Assembly (NCBI GenBank): GCA_950097265.1
Contig: CATNDJ010000019.1
Location: forward strand, 2,163 to 34,347
Origin: an uncultured Oscillibacter sp.
GTDB taxonomy: Bacteria > Bacillota > Clostridia > Oscillospirales > Oscillospiraceae
Direction: 5' to 3'
DNA length: 32,185 bases
Each line of letters starts with the position of its first letter. Within the stretch, counting starts at the first letter, position 1. Position numbers and translations under genes: made by a program. This document shows, one piece after another, positions 7,979 through 16,481 of the stretch. The notes under the pieces were generated by a model. It saw only the letters and a program-made list of their open reading frames with translations, had not been told where the DNA came from and searched no databases.

Positions 7979-9841
7979 TTAGTACTGCCGGGCGGACTCC
8001 AGGTGCGCGTCGATATCCCTGCGGGCCTCCCGCACGGTCTCCTTTTCCGAGACCTCGGCCAACCCGACGCGCCACCAGCTCTCATACCGCCCCAGCCAGG
8101 AAAACGGCGTCGTCTTCACGTCGATCAGGGTGGTGATCTCCTCTTTCTGGGCCTGGGCCAGCGCCTCTTGGAACTCCTCCGCCGTCCGGGCCGTATAGCC
8201 CTTCGCGCCGTATCCCCGGGCAATCATGGCGAAGTCCACCGGAACCTTTTCCTCTACCCAGCCTTTCGGCGCGGGGCTGCGGAAGCGGAAATCCGTTCCA
8301 AACGTGTCGATGCCGTTGGCGTTTTGCAGCTCATGGATGCATTGGTGTCCCATGTTGTCCAGCACGATGATGATAATTTTTTTGTGCTCCTGCAGGCTGG
8401 TGTGGATGTCCGAGTGGGCCATGAAAAATACGCCGTCGCCCATCAGGGAGTATACCTGCCTGTTGGGCTCCGCAATCTTCGCGCCCAGCGCGCCGGAAAT
8501 CTCATAGCCCATGCAGGAATAGCCGTATTCCAGGTGGTAGGTACCCGGGGTTTTTACCCGCCACGCCTTTTGCAGTTCGCCCGGCAGGCTGCCGGAGGCC
8601 GCCACGATAATCGCGTCGCTCTCCACAGAGCGGTTCAGCACCTGAAGCGCCTTGGTCATGCGCAGTCCGTCGGGGTCCTCCAGCGCCTCCTGGGCCGCCA
8701 CTTCTTCCAGCCACGCCTGTTTTTCCTTGATGTATTCGTCGGTGTAGGCCGAGCGCCAGCCCAGCTTTTTCAGCTCCGCGTTTAGCTGGCCCATGGCCGC
8801 CTTGTCGTCGCTCTGCACCGACATTCCGTCCATTTTGAAGGAGTCGAAGCGATTGATGTTGATGGACGCCAGCGCGGCGTTTTCCTGGAAGCCGGTTTTG
8901 GAGCAGGTAATGAAATCGTTCAGCCGCGCTCCGACGGAGAGGATCAAATCCGCCTGGTGCAAGATGCGGTTGGCCGCCGCGTTGCCGGTGGTCCCTCCTC
9001 CGCCCAGGTTGTACTCCTTGTCCCAGGGGATCAGGCCCTTTCCCGCGGCGGTCTCCACCATGGGGACGCGGAAGCTCTCGCAGAACTCCATCACCTCCGG
9101 GGCCGCAGAGGAGTATCCCACGCCGCCGCCGCAGATGAGCACCGGGCGCCGTTTCCCGGCGGTGAGCTCCACCAGGGCTTTCAGCCTGCTCTCTTCAATC
9201 GGGCGCCGTTCCACGGACCAGACCCGCTTTTGAAAGAAGTACTCGGGATAGTCGTAAGCCTCTCCCTGCACGTCCTGGGGCAGGGCGATGCAGCAGGCGC
9301 CGGTCTCGGCGGGGTCCGTCAGCACGCGGAAAGCGTTGATGCACGCCGTCATCAGCTGCTCCGGCCGGTGAACGCGGTCCCAATACTTGCAGACGGCCTT
9401 GAAGGCGTCGTTTGTCGTCACCGCGTAGTCGCCGGCGGTTTCCACCTGCTGCAAAACCGGGTCCGGCTGCCGGGTGGCGTAGGCGTCGGAGGGGAAATAC
9501 AGCGCCGGAATCCGGTTTACGGTGGCCGTCGCCGCCGCGGTCACCATGTTGGCGGCCCCGGGGCCGATGGAAGACGTACAGGCGAAGATTTTCATGCGGT
9601 TATTCTGCTTTGCGTAGCCCGTCGCTATGTGGGACATGTCCTGTTCGTTTTTGCCTCCGATAAAGGCGAAGTCCGGATTGTCGTAATTGGCGAGGGCTTC
9701 TCCAAAGCCCAGGACGTTTCCGTGCCCGAAAATGCCGATTACGCCGGTCACGAATTTGATTTCCTCCCCGTCCCGCTCAATGTACTGCTGATCCAGGAAG
9801 CGGACCAGCGCCTGGCCGACGGTCAACCGGATTGTTTTCAT
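7979..9841 (-). CDS. iolD: 3D-(3,5/4)-trihydroxycyclohexane-1,2-dione hydrolase (IolD)
   Basis: A 620-residue thiamine-diphosphate enzyme of full family length that opens the inositol ring to 5-deoxyglucuronate. The N-terminal part has FVTGVIGIFGHGNVLGFGEA and the FACTSSIGPGAANMVTAA segment typical of the family. The C-terminal thiamine-diphosphate motif runs from GDG (468-470) to Asn496. The start is ATG 9841 with GGAGGTG upstream. It lies 26 bases after iolJ and 28 before iolE, so it is clearly operonic. The family is specific enough that this anchors the operon as inositol catabolism rather than general sugar use. Confidence 0.93.
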   Translation of the reverse strand: MKTIRLTVGQALVRFLDQQYIERDGEEIKFVTGVIGIFGHGNVLGFGEALANYDNPDFAFIGGKNEQDMSHIATGYAKQNNRMKIFACTSSIGPGAANMVTAAATATVNRIPALYFPSDAYATRQPDPVLQQVETAGDYAVTTNDAFKAVCKYWDRVHRPEQLMTACINAFRVLTDPAETGACCIALPQDVQGEAYDYPEYFFQKRVWSVERRPIEESRLKALVELTAGKRRPVLICGGGVGYSSAAPEVMEFCESFRVPMVETAAGKGLIPWDKEYNLGGGGTTGNAAANRILHQADLILSVGARLNDFITCSKTGFQENAALASININRFDSFKMDGMSVQSDDKAAMGQLNAELKKLGWRSAYTDEYIKEKQAWLEEVAAQEALEDPDGLRMTKALQVLNRSVESDAIIVAASGSLPGELQKAWRVKTPGTYHLEYGYSCMGYEISGALGAKIAEPNRQVYSLMGDGVFFMAHSDIHTSLQEHKKIIIIVLDNMGHQCIHELQNANGIDTFGTDFRFRSPAPKGWVEEKVPVDFAMIARGYGAKGYTARTAEEFQEALAQAQKEEITTLIDVKTTPFSWLGRYESWWRVGLAEVSEKETVREARRDIDAHLESARQY

Positions 9842-9867
9842 GATACGTTCACACCTCCGCTCTCAAA

Positions 9868-10743
9868 TTATGAAATGATTCCCTTGCAGCCCAGCAAGGT
9901 CATTTTCTTTTCCGCCTCTTCTCCCAGCTTTTTCAGGGGCAGCTTGAACAGCTTCGCACGGTCAAATTCCTTCGGGGACTTCTCAAACTCGCCGCGCAGC
10001 GTATTCCCGAACGCCATACGGAGGGCCGTCCCGATGTTCACCTTGACGACATGGGTGGGGAGCAGCTTCTTCATGTCCGCGTCCCGGATGCCGGTGGAGC
10101 CGTGCAGCACCAGCGGGGTGCCGGAGGCCTTCTCAATCTCCGCCAAGAGCTTAAAGTCAATGGCCGCATCCTGGGTCTCCATGCGGTGTACGTTGCCCAC
10201 GGAAACCGCCATCCAGTCCAGGCCCGTTTCCCGGGCGAACCGCGCGGCCTCCTTCGGGTCGGTCATGGCGGCCTTGTAGTCCTTGCCTCCGGCGCCGTCG
10301 GAGTATCCCACGGCGCCGATCTCCGCTTCCACCGCTACGCCGAGCCCGTGGGCCATCTCCACGGCCATGCGGGTCTTCCGGATGTTTTCTTCCAGGGGAA
10401 GCTGGGAGCCGTCGAACATCACGGAGTCGAACCCCGCCTTGCAGGCGCGTTCAAGCACCTTGAAATCGGTGGTGTGGTCCAAGTGGGCGCACACGGGAAC
10501 CTTTGCGTGCTTAATCAGCAGATTCAAAGCGTCTCCCCACACTTCAACCGGGAACAGCTCCAGCGCCACCTTGTTGACCATCAGCATTACGGGCGACCCG
10601 ATTCTCTCGGCGGCCTGGACGATTTCATAGGCGTCGTCCAGGGAGAACACGTTGAAGCCGGCGAAAATGTGTTCCTCGTGGACCGCTTTCACCATCAAGT
10701 CGGTGAAAAAGGGCTGGAATTGGTTTTTGGGCAGAGTCAGCAT
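9868..10743 (-). CDS. iolJ: Class II aldolase of the IolJ type
   Basis: A 291-residue zinc-dependent class II aldolase. Metal and catalytic motifs are visible: HLDHTTD (His87, Asp89, His90), FDGSQLPLEENI, EAEIGAVGYSDG and LHGSTGI near the C-terminus. In iol operons this enzyme splits 5-dehydro-2-deoxygluconate 6-phosphate into dihydroxyacetone phosphate and malonate semialdehyde. A fructose- or tagatose-bisphosphate aldolase would look similar; the position between iolC and iolD decides the call. The start ATG 10743 follows AGGAGGAA. No iolA gene to use malonate semialdehyde lies in the window. Confidence 0.85.
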   Translation of the reverse strand: MLTLPKNQFQPFFTDLMVKAVHEEHIFAGFNVFSLDDAYEIVQAAERIGSPVMLMVNKVALELFPVEVWGDALNLLIKHAKVPVCAHLDHTTDFKVLERACKAGFDSVMFDGSQLPLEENIRKTRMAVEMAHGLGVAVEAEIGAVGYSDGAGGKDYKAAMTDPKEAARFARETGLDWMAVSVGNVHRMETQDAAIDFKLLAEIEKASGTPLVLHGSTGIRDADMKKLLPTHVVKVNIGTALRMAFGNTLRGEFEKSPKEFDRAKLFKLPLKKLGEEAEKKMTLLGCKGIIS

Positions 10744-10818
10744 AATGATTCCTCCTGTTGTCGTCAGTTCATATTCGGGCTTTAGAATTTCGTCCGGCGC
10801 GGGGAGATTTCCCGCCGC

Positions 10819-11817
10819 TCACCTGCCGGCCGCTTGGTGCTCCCGGAGGTACAGGGTCTGCTTCTCCCGGGTCGGCATCGCGTCGGAACAGTCGTTTTTG
10901 GAAATTACAATCGAGGACGCCGCCGCTCCGTATCTCATGCACTCTCCCACATCGCGGCCCTCCAGCAGCCCGCTGATAAAGGAGGCCGCGTAGGCGTCGC
11001 CCGCGCCGAATGTGTTGATTACCTTTGCGGGGAAGACGACGCCCTCGTAAACGGCCCCGTCTTTTGTAAAGCCGGTGGAACCGTCTTTTCCGTGCTTGAT
11101 CACAACCGCCTTGGCCCGCTTCTCAAACAGGCGCGCGTCCGTTTTCCCGTCGTCCCGGTTTCCCGGGCAGGCGATTCCCTCTATTACGTCAAATTCCTCC
11201 CGGGTGCCCAGCAGGACGTCGCATTTTTCGCAGGCGAGGTCGTAATAGACGGCCGCTTCCTCCTTGCTTTTCCAGGTGAAGGGGCGGTAATCAATGTCCA
11301 TCATGATGCAGGTTTGGTTCCGCAGCGCGTATTCTATGGCCGTGAACACCGCCTCCCGGGAGGGACTTGCCGCCAGGGCCGTCCCGGAGATCATCAGGAG
11401 TTTTGCGCCGGCGATATACTCCTCTCGAATATCCGCGGGCTCCAAAAGCAGGTCCGCAACGTGGTTCCGGTAAAAGATGATGTTGGCCTTTTCCGGGCTG
11501 AGCAGCTCGGAAACCGCAATCTGCGTGTTCGCGCCGGGCGCGCTGTAAGCAAGGCCCTCAGTGTCGATTCCGGCCCTTTGGAACCGCGAGAGGATAAAGC
11601 GGCTGAAGCTGTCGGGCGCGATTTTCCCGATGAACCCGGTTTTCAGTCCCAGTTTCGCCGTTCCCATCGCGATGTTTGCCGGAGAGCCGCCGATATACGG
11701 AGAGAAGCTCCTGATTTCCTCCATGGGGCAGTTGATATCGTTGGCGTACATGTCGATGCCGACCCGACCCAGGGCTGCCACGTCGAACCGGCGGTTTTGG
11801 GGAAATGACAGTTCCAT
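10819..11817 (-). CDS. iolC: 5-dehydro-2-deoxygluconokinase (IolC)
   Basis: A 332-residue PfkB-family sugar kinase. The N-terminal PfkB signature GGSPANIAMG lies at residues 43-52, and the C-terminal signature with the catalytic base is NTFGAGDAYA (Asp274). It phosphorylates 5-dehydro-2-deoxygluconate, the step before the IolJ aldolase. I choose ATG 11817 because AAAGGAG sits 9 bases upstream; a start seven codons earlier would place this site inside the gene. It is the first gene of the operon, 75 bases before iolJ. iolB, the isomerase supplying its substrate, is not in the window. Confidence 0.9.
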   Translation of the reverse strand: MELSFPQNRRFDVAALGRVGIDMYANDINCPMEEIRSFSPYIGGSPANIAMGTAKLGLKTGFIGKIAPDSFSRFILSRFQRAGIDTEGLAYSAPGANTQIAVSELLSPEKANIIFYRNHVADLLLEPADIREEYIAGAKLLMISGTALAASPSREAVFTAIEYALRNQTCIMMDIDYRPFTWKSKEEAAVYYDLACEKCDVLLGTREEFDVIEGIACPGNRDDGKTDARLFEKRAKAVVIKHGKDGSTGFTKDGAVYEGVVFPAKVINTFGAGDAYAASFISGLLEGRDVGECMRYGAAASSIVISKNDCSDAMPTREKQTLYLREHQAAGR

Positions 11818-11891
11818 TTTGATGTGCTCCTTTCTCATTCAACCGTCACATACTAAATATTTCACAAATTTTCTGAAGCTTCTTTGAGATA

Positions 11892-11915
11892 ATTATAGGA
11901 TTATGCACAAGATTC
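11892..11915 (-). promoter_or_regulatory. Candidate promoter of the iolC operon
   Basis: The minus strand has a consensus TATAAT at 11892-11897, about 75 bases upstream of iolC, in an AT-rich gap that runs to the terminator at 12099. The -35 at the right distance (TTTCGG) is poor, so the promoter may need an activator. No clear operator for the DeoR protein was found. The rest of the gap 11818-12098 shows no gene. Confidence 0.45.
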
Positions 11916-12098
11916 CGAAAGGAAAATCTTGCTCTCTTTGCCTGGGAGTATTGCCGTTTTTTGAGGATAATTTTCTTTTCTTGCTTTTTCGCCTCTTTGA
12001 CCTGCCGGTTTTTCACGTTTCCTACGCTTTTCTGCGCAAAACTGCGGAACCCTGCCGGGCAAAATGCAAGCAAGGAGAGGGGCGCTTTGCGCAAAAAA

Positions 12099-12138
12099 GA
12101 ACCTGTCCAAACGGCCTTTCCGCCGTTTGGACAGGTTC
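12099..12138 (-). terminator. Strong intrinsic terminator after the dehydrogenase gene
   Basis: A perfect 17-bp stem (arms 12099-12115 and 12122-12138) with a 6-base loop is followed on the minus strand by T6. It lies just past the stop at 12164, and it isolates the iol operon from upstream transcription. Confidence 0.92.
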
Positions 12139-12163
12139 GTTTCCGCCGGTGCGCCTGTGCGCT

Positions 12164-13126
12164 TCAGGGCTGTTTCTCCCCCCGGTCCGCCGGAGGCCCG
12201 GGCAGGGTCCATTCTTTTACGCCGTCAAAATAGGGCTTCTGCTTCCTGTACCGAAAGTCGTCCGCATCCTTTTGCGTCCAGTCAAAAAGGCCCTGCCCGG
12301 CCGCCTGTCCCGTCTTTCCGCCGGCCAGGCCGTCCAATACCGTGCGCTGCAGCTCTTTTGTATCGCACAGGTCCGGGTAGATGTTTTTCGCGATGGCGCT
12401 TTCCAGCTGGAAGCCGACCGCGTCGTAGTACTCCAGAAGGCCGATGGAGGCGTAACGCATGCCCATGGCGTATTTCACCGCTTTGTCGATGTCCTCCGGG
12501 GAGACGACGTTCTGTTCCATGAGGTAAATCGCCTCCCGGTACAGCGCCTGGGCGAAGCGGTTCACCAAAAAGCCGGGAACGCTGCGGTTCAGCACCACCA
12601 CTTGGCGGTGAAGGCGTTCCAGCAGGGCCACGGCGCGTTTCACCGTCCCGCCGGAGGTCCTCTCATGGCGGACTACCTCCACCAGGGGCAGCATATGTAC
12701 CGGCTGAAAGGGATGTGCAATCAGCAGATTCTCCGGGCGCTTTACCAGCTTCGCCAAGTCCTCTGCGTCGATGGAGGAGGTGCAGGACGCGATCACGGCG
12801 CTTTGCTCCGCATAGCGCTCAATGGCCTCGTAGACCGTGCGCTTTTCCTCCCGGCTCTCGGGAACGGCCTCAAAGACAAACGTACAGCCCTCCAGCGCCG
12901 CGCTATCGCATGTGACGGTCAGCAGTTCCATCGCCGCCTTCCGGTTTTCCTCTCCGGCGAGCCCCTCTGCAATCAGATCGGCCCAATTCTGCCCAATCGC
13001 CCTCCGGCAGCGTTCCAGTCCCCGTTCGGAGTGCCCGACTACCACACAGGGAATGCCGTGGCCTATGATCAGCGTGGCCTGCCCGCTCCCAATCGTTCCC
13101 GCGCCGTACACCGCAGCCTTTTCCAT
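12164..13126 (-). CDS. 3-hydroxyacyl-CoA dehydrogenase-family NAD-dependent enzyme
   Basis: A 320-residue, two-domain dehydrogenase. The Rossmann motif is GAGTIGSG at residues 8-15. The catalytic segment AHPFQPVHMLPLVEVV carries the His of the His-Glu pair, and PGFLVNRFAQALYREA starts the C-terminal helical domain. The HPFQPVH form occurs in carnitine dehydrogenase, L-gulonate dehydrogenase and lambda-crystallin relatives as well as 3-hydroxybutyryl-CoA dehydrogenase, so the substrate may be a free hydroxy acid. The start ATG 13126 follows AAGGAGGAG. It is 43 bases downstream of the AraC gene on the same strand, probably in its operon, and ends in a strong terminator. Confidence 0.85.
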   Translation of the reverse strand: MEKAAVYGAGTIGSGQATLIIGHGIPCVVVGHSERGLERCRRAIGQNWADLIAEGLAGEENRKAAMELLTVTCDSAALEGCTFVFEAVPESREEKRTVYEAIERYAEQSAVIASCTSSIDAEDLAKLVKRPENLLIAHPFQPVHMLPLVEVVRHERTSGGTVKRAVALLERLHRQVVVLNRSVPGFLVNRFAQALYREAIYLMEQNVVSPEDIDKAVKYAMGMRYASIGLLEYYDAVGFQLESAIAKNIYPDLCDTKELQRTVLDGLAGGKTGQAAGQGLFDWTQKDADDFRYRKQKPYFDGVKEWTLPGPPADRGEKQP

Positions 13127-13169
13127 AGCTCCTCCTTACCCGCCTTATGAATGAAGATGACAGCTTCTC

Positions 13170-14030
13170 TTATTTCTTTTGGGATATCCGCACGAAATCC
13201 AGAGCTTTTTCCGGCCTGGAGTTTCGGTATTCCGTCGGCGTCATGCCGACGATTCTGTAAAACGTCTTGTTGAAATGGCTGGGATCGCTGAATCCGTTGC
13301 GCATCGCGATATCGGAAATTTTGCTCCGCGTGCTCATCAGCATGGCCTGCGCCTCTCCGATGCGGCGCCGTATCACATACTGCATGATGGAATATCCCAC
13401 GGTCTGCTTGAACAGGTGGGAGAGGCGGTATGTGCTGATATGAAACTGACTGCTGAGCTGCTGCAGGGAGATGTCCTCCATATAGTGCCCGTCGATAAAA
13501 TCAATAATCTCCGCAATGCAGGTGGTTTTTCCCTGGGTGCTGATCTGCTGAAACGCCTGATTTTCATCCGCAGCCTGCAGGGTCAGAAGGAGACAGCTCA
13601 TGGCCAGCGCGTTGTTGATCTGTATATCCGCATCTTCGCGGCTCCTGTTCCGGGGCAGCATCAGCTCCGCCAGGGTCTTCAGCTCCGGAAACTGCCTGGG
13701 CTGATAGAGGATCGGCAGCATCTCTTTCGGAATGAGGTGATTGGGCGGAAGCGCGGAGATTTTCAAGCCGGTGATGCCCAGGCAGATGGTCACATAGGGG
13801 GGAATGCCGTAGGGCAGCTCGTCATGGATACAGTCGCTGTTGCAGATGACAACATCGCCTTCTTGGATACAGTAGGTTTTTCCGCCGATGCAGTATTGGC
13901 ACGCCCCCGAGAGGATCAGAAGAATTTCGCAGATCTGGCTGTGCCCGTGCATGATCTGCGCATATTTTGTAGGGGTCTTGTCCATATACAAAAGCTGCGG
14001 ACTGGACTCAAACTCCCTCAGCCCATACAT
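13170..14030 (-). CDS. AraC-family transcriptional regulator
   Basis: A 286-residue regulator. The N-terminal half is a cupin-like sensing domain (HGHSQICEILLILSGACQY, then YCIQEGDVVICNSD). The C-terminal pair of helix-turn-helix motifs is complete: SLQQLSSQFHISTYRLSHLF and KISDIAMRNGFSDPSHFNKT, ending in GMTPTEYRNSR. The start ATG 14030 has AAAGGAGAA upstream. A good sigma-70 promoter lies at 14135-14164. The likely target is the adjacent operon including the dehydrogenase just downstream; the effector is unknown, but the cupin domain suggests a sugar or organic acid. Confidence 0.92.
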   Translation of the reverse strand: MYGLREFESSPQLLYMDKTPTKYAQIMHGHSQICEILLILSGACQYCIGGKTYCIQEGDVVICNSDCIHDELPYGIPPYVTICLGITGLKISALPPNHLIPKEMLPILYQPRQFPELKTLAELMLPRNRSREDADIQINNALAMSCLLLTLQAADENQAFQQISTQGKTTCIAEIIDFIDGHYMEDISLQQLSSQFHISTYRLSHLFKQTVGYSIMQYVIRRRIGEAQAMLMSTRSKISDIAMRNGFSDPSHFNKTFYRIVGMTPTEYRNSRPEKALDFVRISQKK

Positions 14031-14134
14031 CTCAAGCGTTCTCCTTTCTGCTGGTCAGGGGCTTTTTGCAAAGTGTGCAGCCCGTTTATATCCCGGCAAA
14101 CCTGGAAACCGATAAAATACCTCAGTTTAAATTT

Positions 14135-14164
14135 ATTATGATACTTGGATTACAGACCTGTCAA
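14135..14164 (-). promoter_or_regulatory. Sigma-70 promoter of the AraC gene
   Basis: The minus strand has consensus TTGACA, an 18-base spacer and CATAAT, about 105 bases upstream of the AraC start, in AT-rich DNA. This leaves a long leader of roughly 100 bases with no other feature noted. Confidence 0.8.
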
Positions 14165-14217
14165 TAGTATATATTTGCCATTTTTCAAAACAAAAAGGCC
14201 ACGCTTCGCGGGCAGGG

Positions 14218-14250
14218 AAAAGCCGCGTGGGACAGGCACACGCGGCTTTT
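14218..14250. terminator. Terminator-like hairpin beside the MATE scrap
   Basis: A perfect 12-bp stem (arms 14218-14229 and 14239-14250) with a 9-base loop; the plus-strand side ends in T4, the minus-strand side in T4 then CCC. It probably belonged to the lost MATE gene or a neighbour. Confidence 0.5.
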
Positions 14251-14273
14251 GCAGCAGGTTTTCCGCCGGCGGG

Positions 14274-14460
14274 GCGGTCGCCTCTGCCGTAATAGCAGCT
14301 GATCAAAGGCTGGCTGCCGTGGGCCACGCCGGTGACGGAGAGCACGACCAGGGAATTGACATAGGAGACGATGGTGTAGCTGACCAGGGTATCCGGCGCC
14401 AGGTACATCCGGATCACCTGATGGAAGATAAAGGTGACGATGCCGGAGGAGAGCCGGCCT
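14274..14460 (-). pseudogene. Internal fragment of a MATE-family transporter
   Basis: About 60 residues on the minus strand match the middle of a MATE pump: SSGIVTFIFHQVIRMYLAP, then SYTIVSYVNSLVVLSVTGV and HGSQPLISCYYGRGD. The frame is open further on both sides but the sequence there is not MATE-like, and both ends of the pump are absent. It is a separate and different subfamily piece from the remnant at 2604-3520, since it includes the region that remnant lacks yet does not read as its continuation. Confidence 0.65.
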
Positions 14461-14573
14461 ACCTTATTCCACGGAGGGCTTCGCTGCTGCCCGCGGACTA
14501 TAAGCCGCAGTAAAGCGCCCCTCCGCAGCTCAAGGCCCCTTGCCGCCTCCCTGCCTTGGTGCTGCCGGAAGAA

Positions 14574-14606
14574 AAATCGGAGCTGCCTGCTTGACAGCTC
14601 CGATTT
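14574..14606 (-). terminator. Intrinsic terminator of the lyase/TRAP/hydro-lyase operon
   Basis: A perfect 12-bp stem (arms 14574-14585 and 14595-14606) with a 9-base loop; on the minus strand the second arm runs into a T5 tract. It lies about 80 bases past the stop of the small hydro-lyase subunit at 14685 and closes the five-gene operon. Confidence 0.85.
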
Positions 14607-14684
14607 TATTCCATGGCCGCTGAGACGTAAAATGCGCTGCGCCCATTCATTTCCAAGCCGGAAAGGCATGGCCTGAAAAAGCGG

Positions 14685-15185
14685 TCAGGGCTCTTCAGGC
14701 TCACCGGCCATAATGGCGTTCATCAGGCCGCCTGACCGGATGATTTCCTGGATGAAGTCCGGAAATCCCAGACCTTGAAAAGTCCGGCCCAACGTGAGGT
14801 CCGTAATTCTTCCCTCGGCCGGATCGACCTCGACGATATCACCCGCCTGAATCGCCTCTGCGGCCTCGGGACACTCAATGATGGGAAGTCCTATGTTGAT
14901 GGCGTTTCGGTAAAAGATGCGCGCGTAGCTTTTGGCGATGACGCAGGATACCCCGCATGCCTTCAAGCTCACCGGCGCGTGCTCGCGGGAGGAGCCGCAC
15001 CCGAAATCCTCGCCTCCGGCCACGACGTCCATAGGCCGGACGCGTTTGGGAAAATCTGCGTCGATCCCTTCCATGCAGTGACCGGCCAGCTCCGCCGGGT
15101 CGGAGAGCGACAAGTATTTTCCCGGAAGGATGACGTCCGTGTCGATATGATCCCCATATTTGTGAACCGTTCCCCTGTATATCAT
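14685..15185 (-). CDS. LeuD-like small subunit of an aconitase-type hydro-lyase
   Basis: A 166-residue swivel-domain subunit. The core signature GEDFGCGSSREHAP (about residues 58-71) and YARIFYRNAINIGLP are present, and the N-terminus has HIDTDVILPGKYLS. The loop that tunes substrate choice in this family reads YLSL at residues 24-27, rather than the YLRT-type loop commonly associated with isopropylmalate-type members. The start is ATG 15185, with GAGGAGG six bases upstream. It lies 11 bases after the large subunit. With no leuA or leuB nearby, and with a lyase and TRAP genes in the operon, a catabolic role such as dimethylmalate or methylcitrate dehydration is more likely than leucine synthesis. 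Confidence 0.88.
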   Translation of the reverse strand: MIYRGTVHKYGDHIDTDVILPGKYLSLSDPAELAGHCMEGIDADFPKRVRPMDVVAGGEDFGCGSSREHAPVSLKACGVSCVIAKSYARIFYRNAINIGLPIIECPEAAEAIQAGDIVEVDPAEGRITDLTLGRTFQGLGFPDFIQEIIRSGGLMNAIMAGEPEEP

Positions 15186-15196
15186 AAAATCCCTCC

Positions 15197-16465
15197 TCAC
15201 CGGCAGAACTGATCGGGACCGGTTATTTCACCGAAAACGGCGGTTGCGGCCGCGGTCTCCGGACCTGCAAGATATACGCTTGATTCAATATGCCCCATCC
15301 GGCCCAGGAAATTTCGGTTGGAAGTGGAGAGGGCGGCCTCTCCCTTTCCCAAAAGGCCCATATGTCCGCCGGCGCAGGGCCCGCAGCCCGGCGCGCAGAT
15401 TGCGCAGCCCGCGGCGAGGAAGGTCTCCAGGTAACCCAGGCGCATTGCGTCCCGGTAGATCTGCTGCGTGGCGGGAATGACAAGCGCCCGGACATGCTTT
15501 GCAATCCGCCGCCCCTTCAGGATGGCTGCGGCTGCTGCCAAATCTGATAAACGGCCGTTCGTGCAGGAACCGATGACCACTTGGTCAATTTTTACGTTCT
15601 GCACCTCGGAGACCGGCTTTGCGTTGGCCGGAAGATGGGGGCAGGACACCATGGGGACGACGCTGCTCAGGTCGAGCCGGATTACGCGCTGGTACTCTGC
15701 GCTTTCATCCGGCGTAAAGGCGCGGTATGTGTGGTTTACGCGCCCCGCAAGATATTGCTCCGTGACGCTGTCCACGGGGAATATCCCATTTTTCGCTCCG
15801 CACTCAATGGACATGTTTGCAATGGTAAACCGGTCGTCCATGGTGAGGGCGGCGATTCCCTCCCCGGTGTATTCCAGGGACTGATACCGGGCGCCTGAAG
15901 CGCCAATCTGCGCCAGCAGAGTCAAGATAACGTCCTTGCCGCCGACATGGGGCGGAAGCGAGCCGGAAAGGTGAATCTGGATAGAGGAGGGGACCTTCAG
16001 CCATGTCTTTCCGGTGATTAAGGCGGCCGCGATGTCCGTGCTGCCCATTCCGGTGGAGAATGCGCCCAGCGCGCCGTAGGTACAGGTGTGGGAGTCGCCT
16101 CCGATAATGACTTCTCCGGGCGCGGCAAGTCCCTGCTCCGGTAAAAGGACGTGCTCGATTCCGACTTGGCCCACGTCGAAAAAGCGGCTGATCCCCATCT
16201 CAAGGGCAAATTCCCTGGCCAGACGGCAGTTTTCCGCGGCGGCGACGTCTTTGCTTGGCGTACAGTGGTCCATGACCAGCACGATCTTGTCCCGGTTGAA
16301 GACCCGCTTAGCGCCGCTCTTCCGATATTCCTTCAGAGAAATAGGAAACCCCGTGTCGTTGGCCATCAGCAGGTCCAGCTTAACCTGAATCAACTGCCCC
16401 GGCGTCACCGACGGAGTTCCCGCGTGTTCCGCCAGGATTTTTTGAGTGATCGTCATTCCCTTCAT
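15197..16465 (-). CDS. LeuC-like large subunit of an aconitase-type hydro-lyase
   Basis: A 422-residue [4Fe-4S] subunit, the length of LeuC and homoaconitase-type large subunits. Motifs: DHCTPSK (residues 66-72), GGDSHTCTYGALGAFSTG, and cluster-ligand regions GSCTNGR (Cys301) and CGPC (Cys361 and Cys364). It adds or removes water on hydroxy-acids together with the small subunit encoded next. The start ATG 16465 has AGGAGGG upstream and follows the TRAP permease by 16 bases. The pairing with an isocitrate-lyase-family enzyme resembles DmdA/DmdB with 2,3-dimethylmalate lyase in the nicotinate pathway of Eubacterium barkeri. The substrate here is inferred, not shown. Confidence 0.9.
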   Translation of the reverse strand: MKGMTITQKILAEHAGTPSVTPGQLIQVKLDLLMANDTGFPISLKEYRKSGAKRVFNRDKIVLVMDHCTPSKDVAAAENCRLAREFALEMGISRFFDVGQVGIEHVLLPEQGLAAPGEVIIGGDSHTCTYGALGAFSTGMGSTDIAAALITGKTWLKVPSSIQIHLSGSLPPHVGGKDVILTLLAQIGASGARYQSLEYTGEGIAALTMDDRFTIANMSIECGAKNGIFPVDSVTEQYLAGRVNHTYRAFTPDESAEYQRVIRLDLSSVVPMVSCPHLPANAKPVSEVQNVKIDQVVIGSCTNGRLSDLAAAAAILKGRRIAKHVRALVIPATQQIYRDAMRLGYLETFLAAGCAICAPGCGPCAGGHMGLLGKGEAALSTSNRNFLGRMGHIESSVYLAGPETAAATAVFGEITGPDQFCR

Positions 16466-16481
16466 TCCATCTGCCCTCCTG

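Noticed and set aside
9868-10743. Glycolytic fructose-bisphosphate aldolase
   Set aside because: The fold is the same, but the gene lies between iolC and iolD, where the IolJ aldolase belongs.
12099-12138. Regulatory operator for iolC
   Set aside because: The long perfect repeat is followed by T6 on the minus strand and follows a gene stop, so a terminator explains it better.
14685-16465. Leucine biosynthesis leuCD
   Set aside because: No leuA or leuB nearby; the operon contains a lyase and TRAP genes under sigma-54 control, pointing to catabolism.
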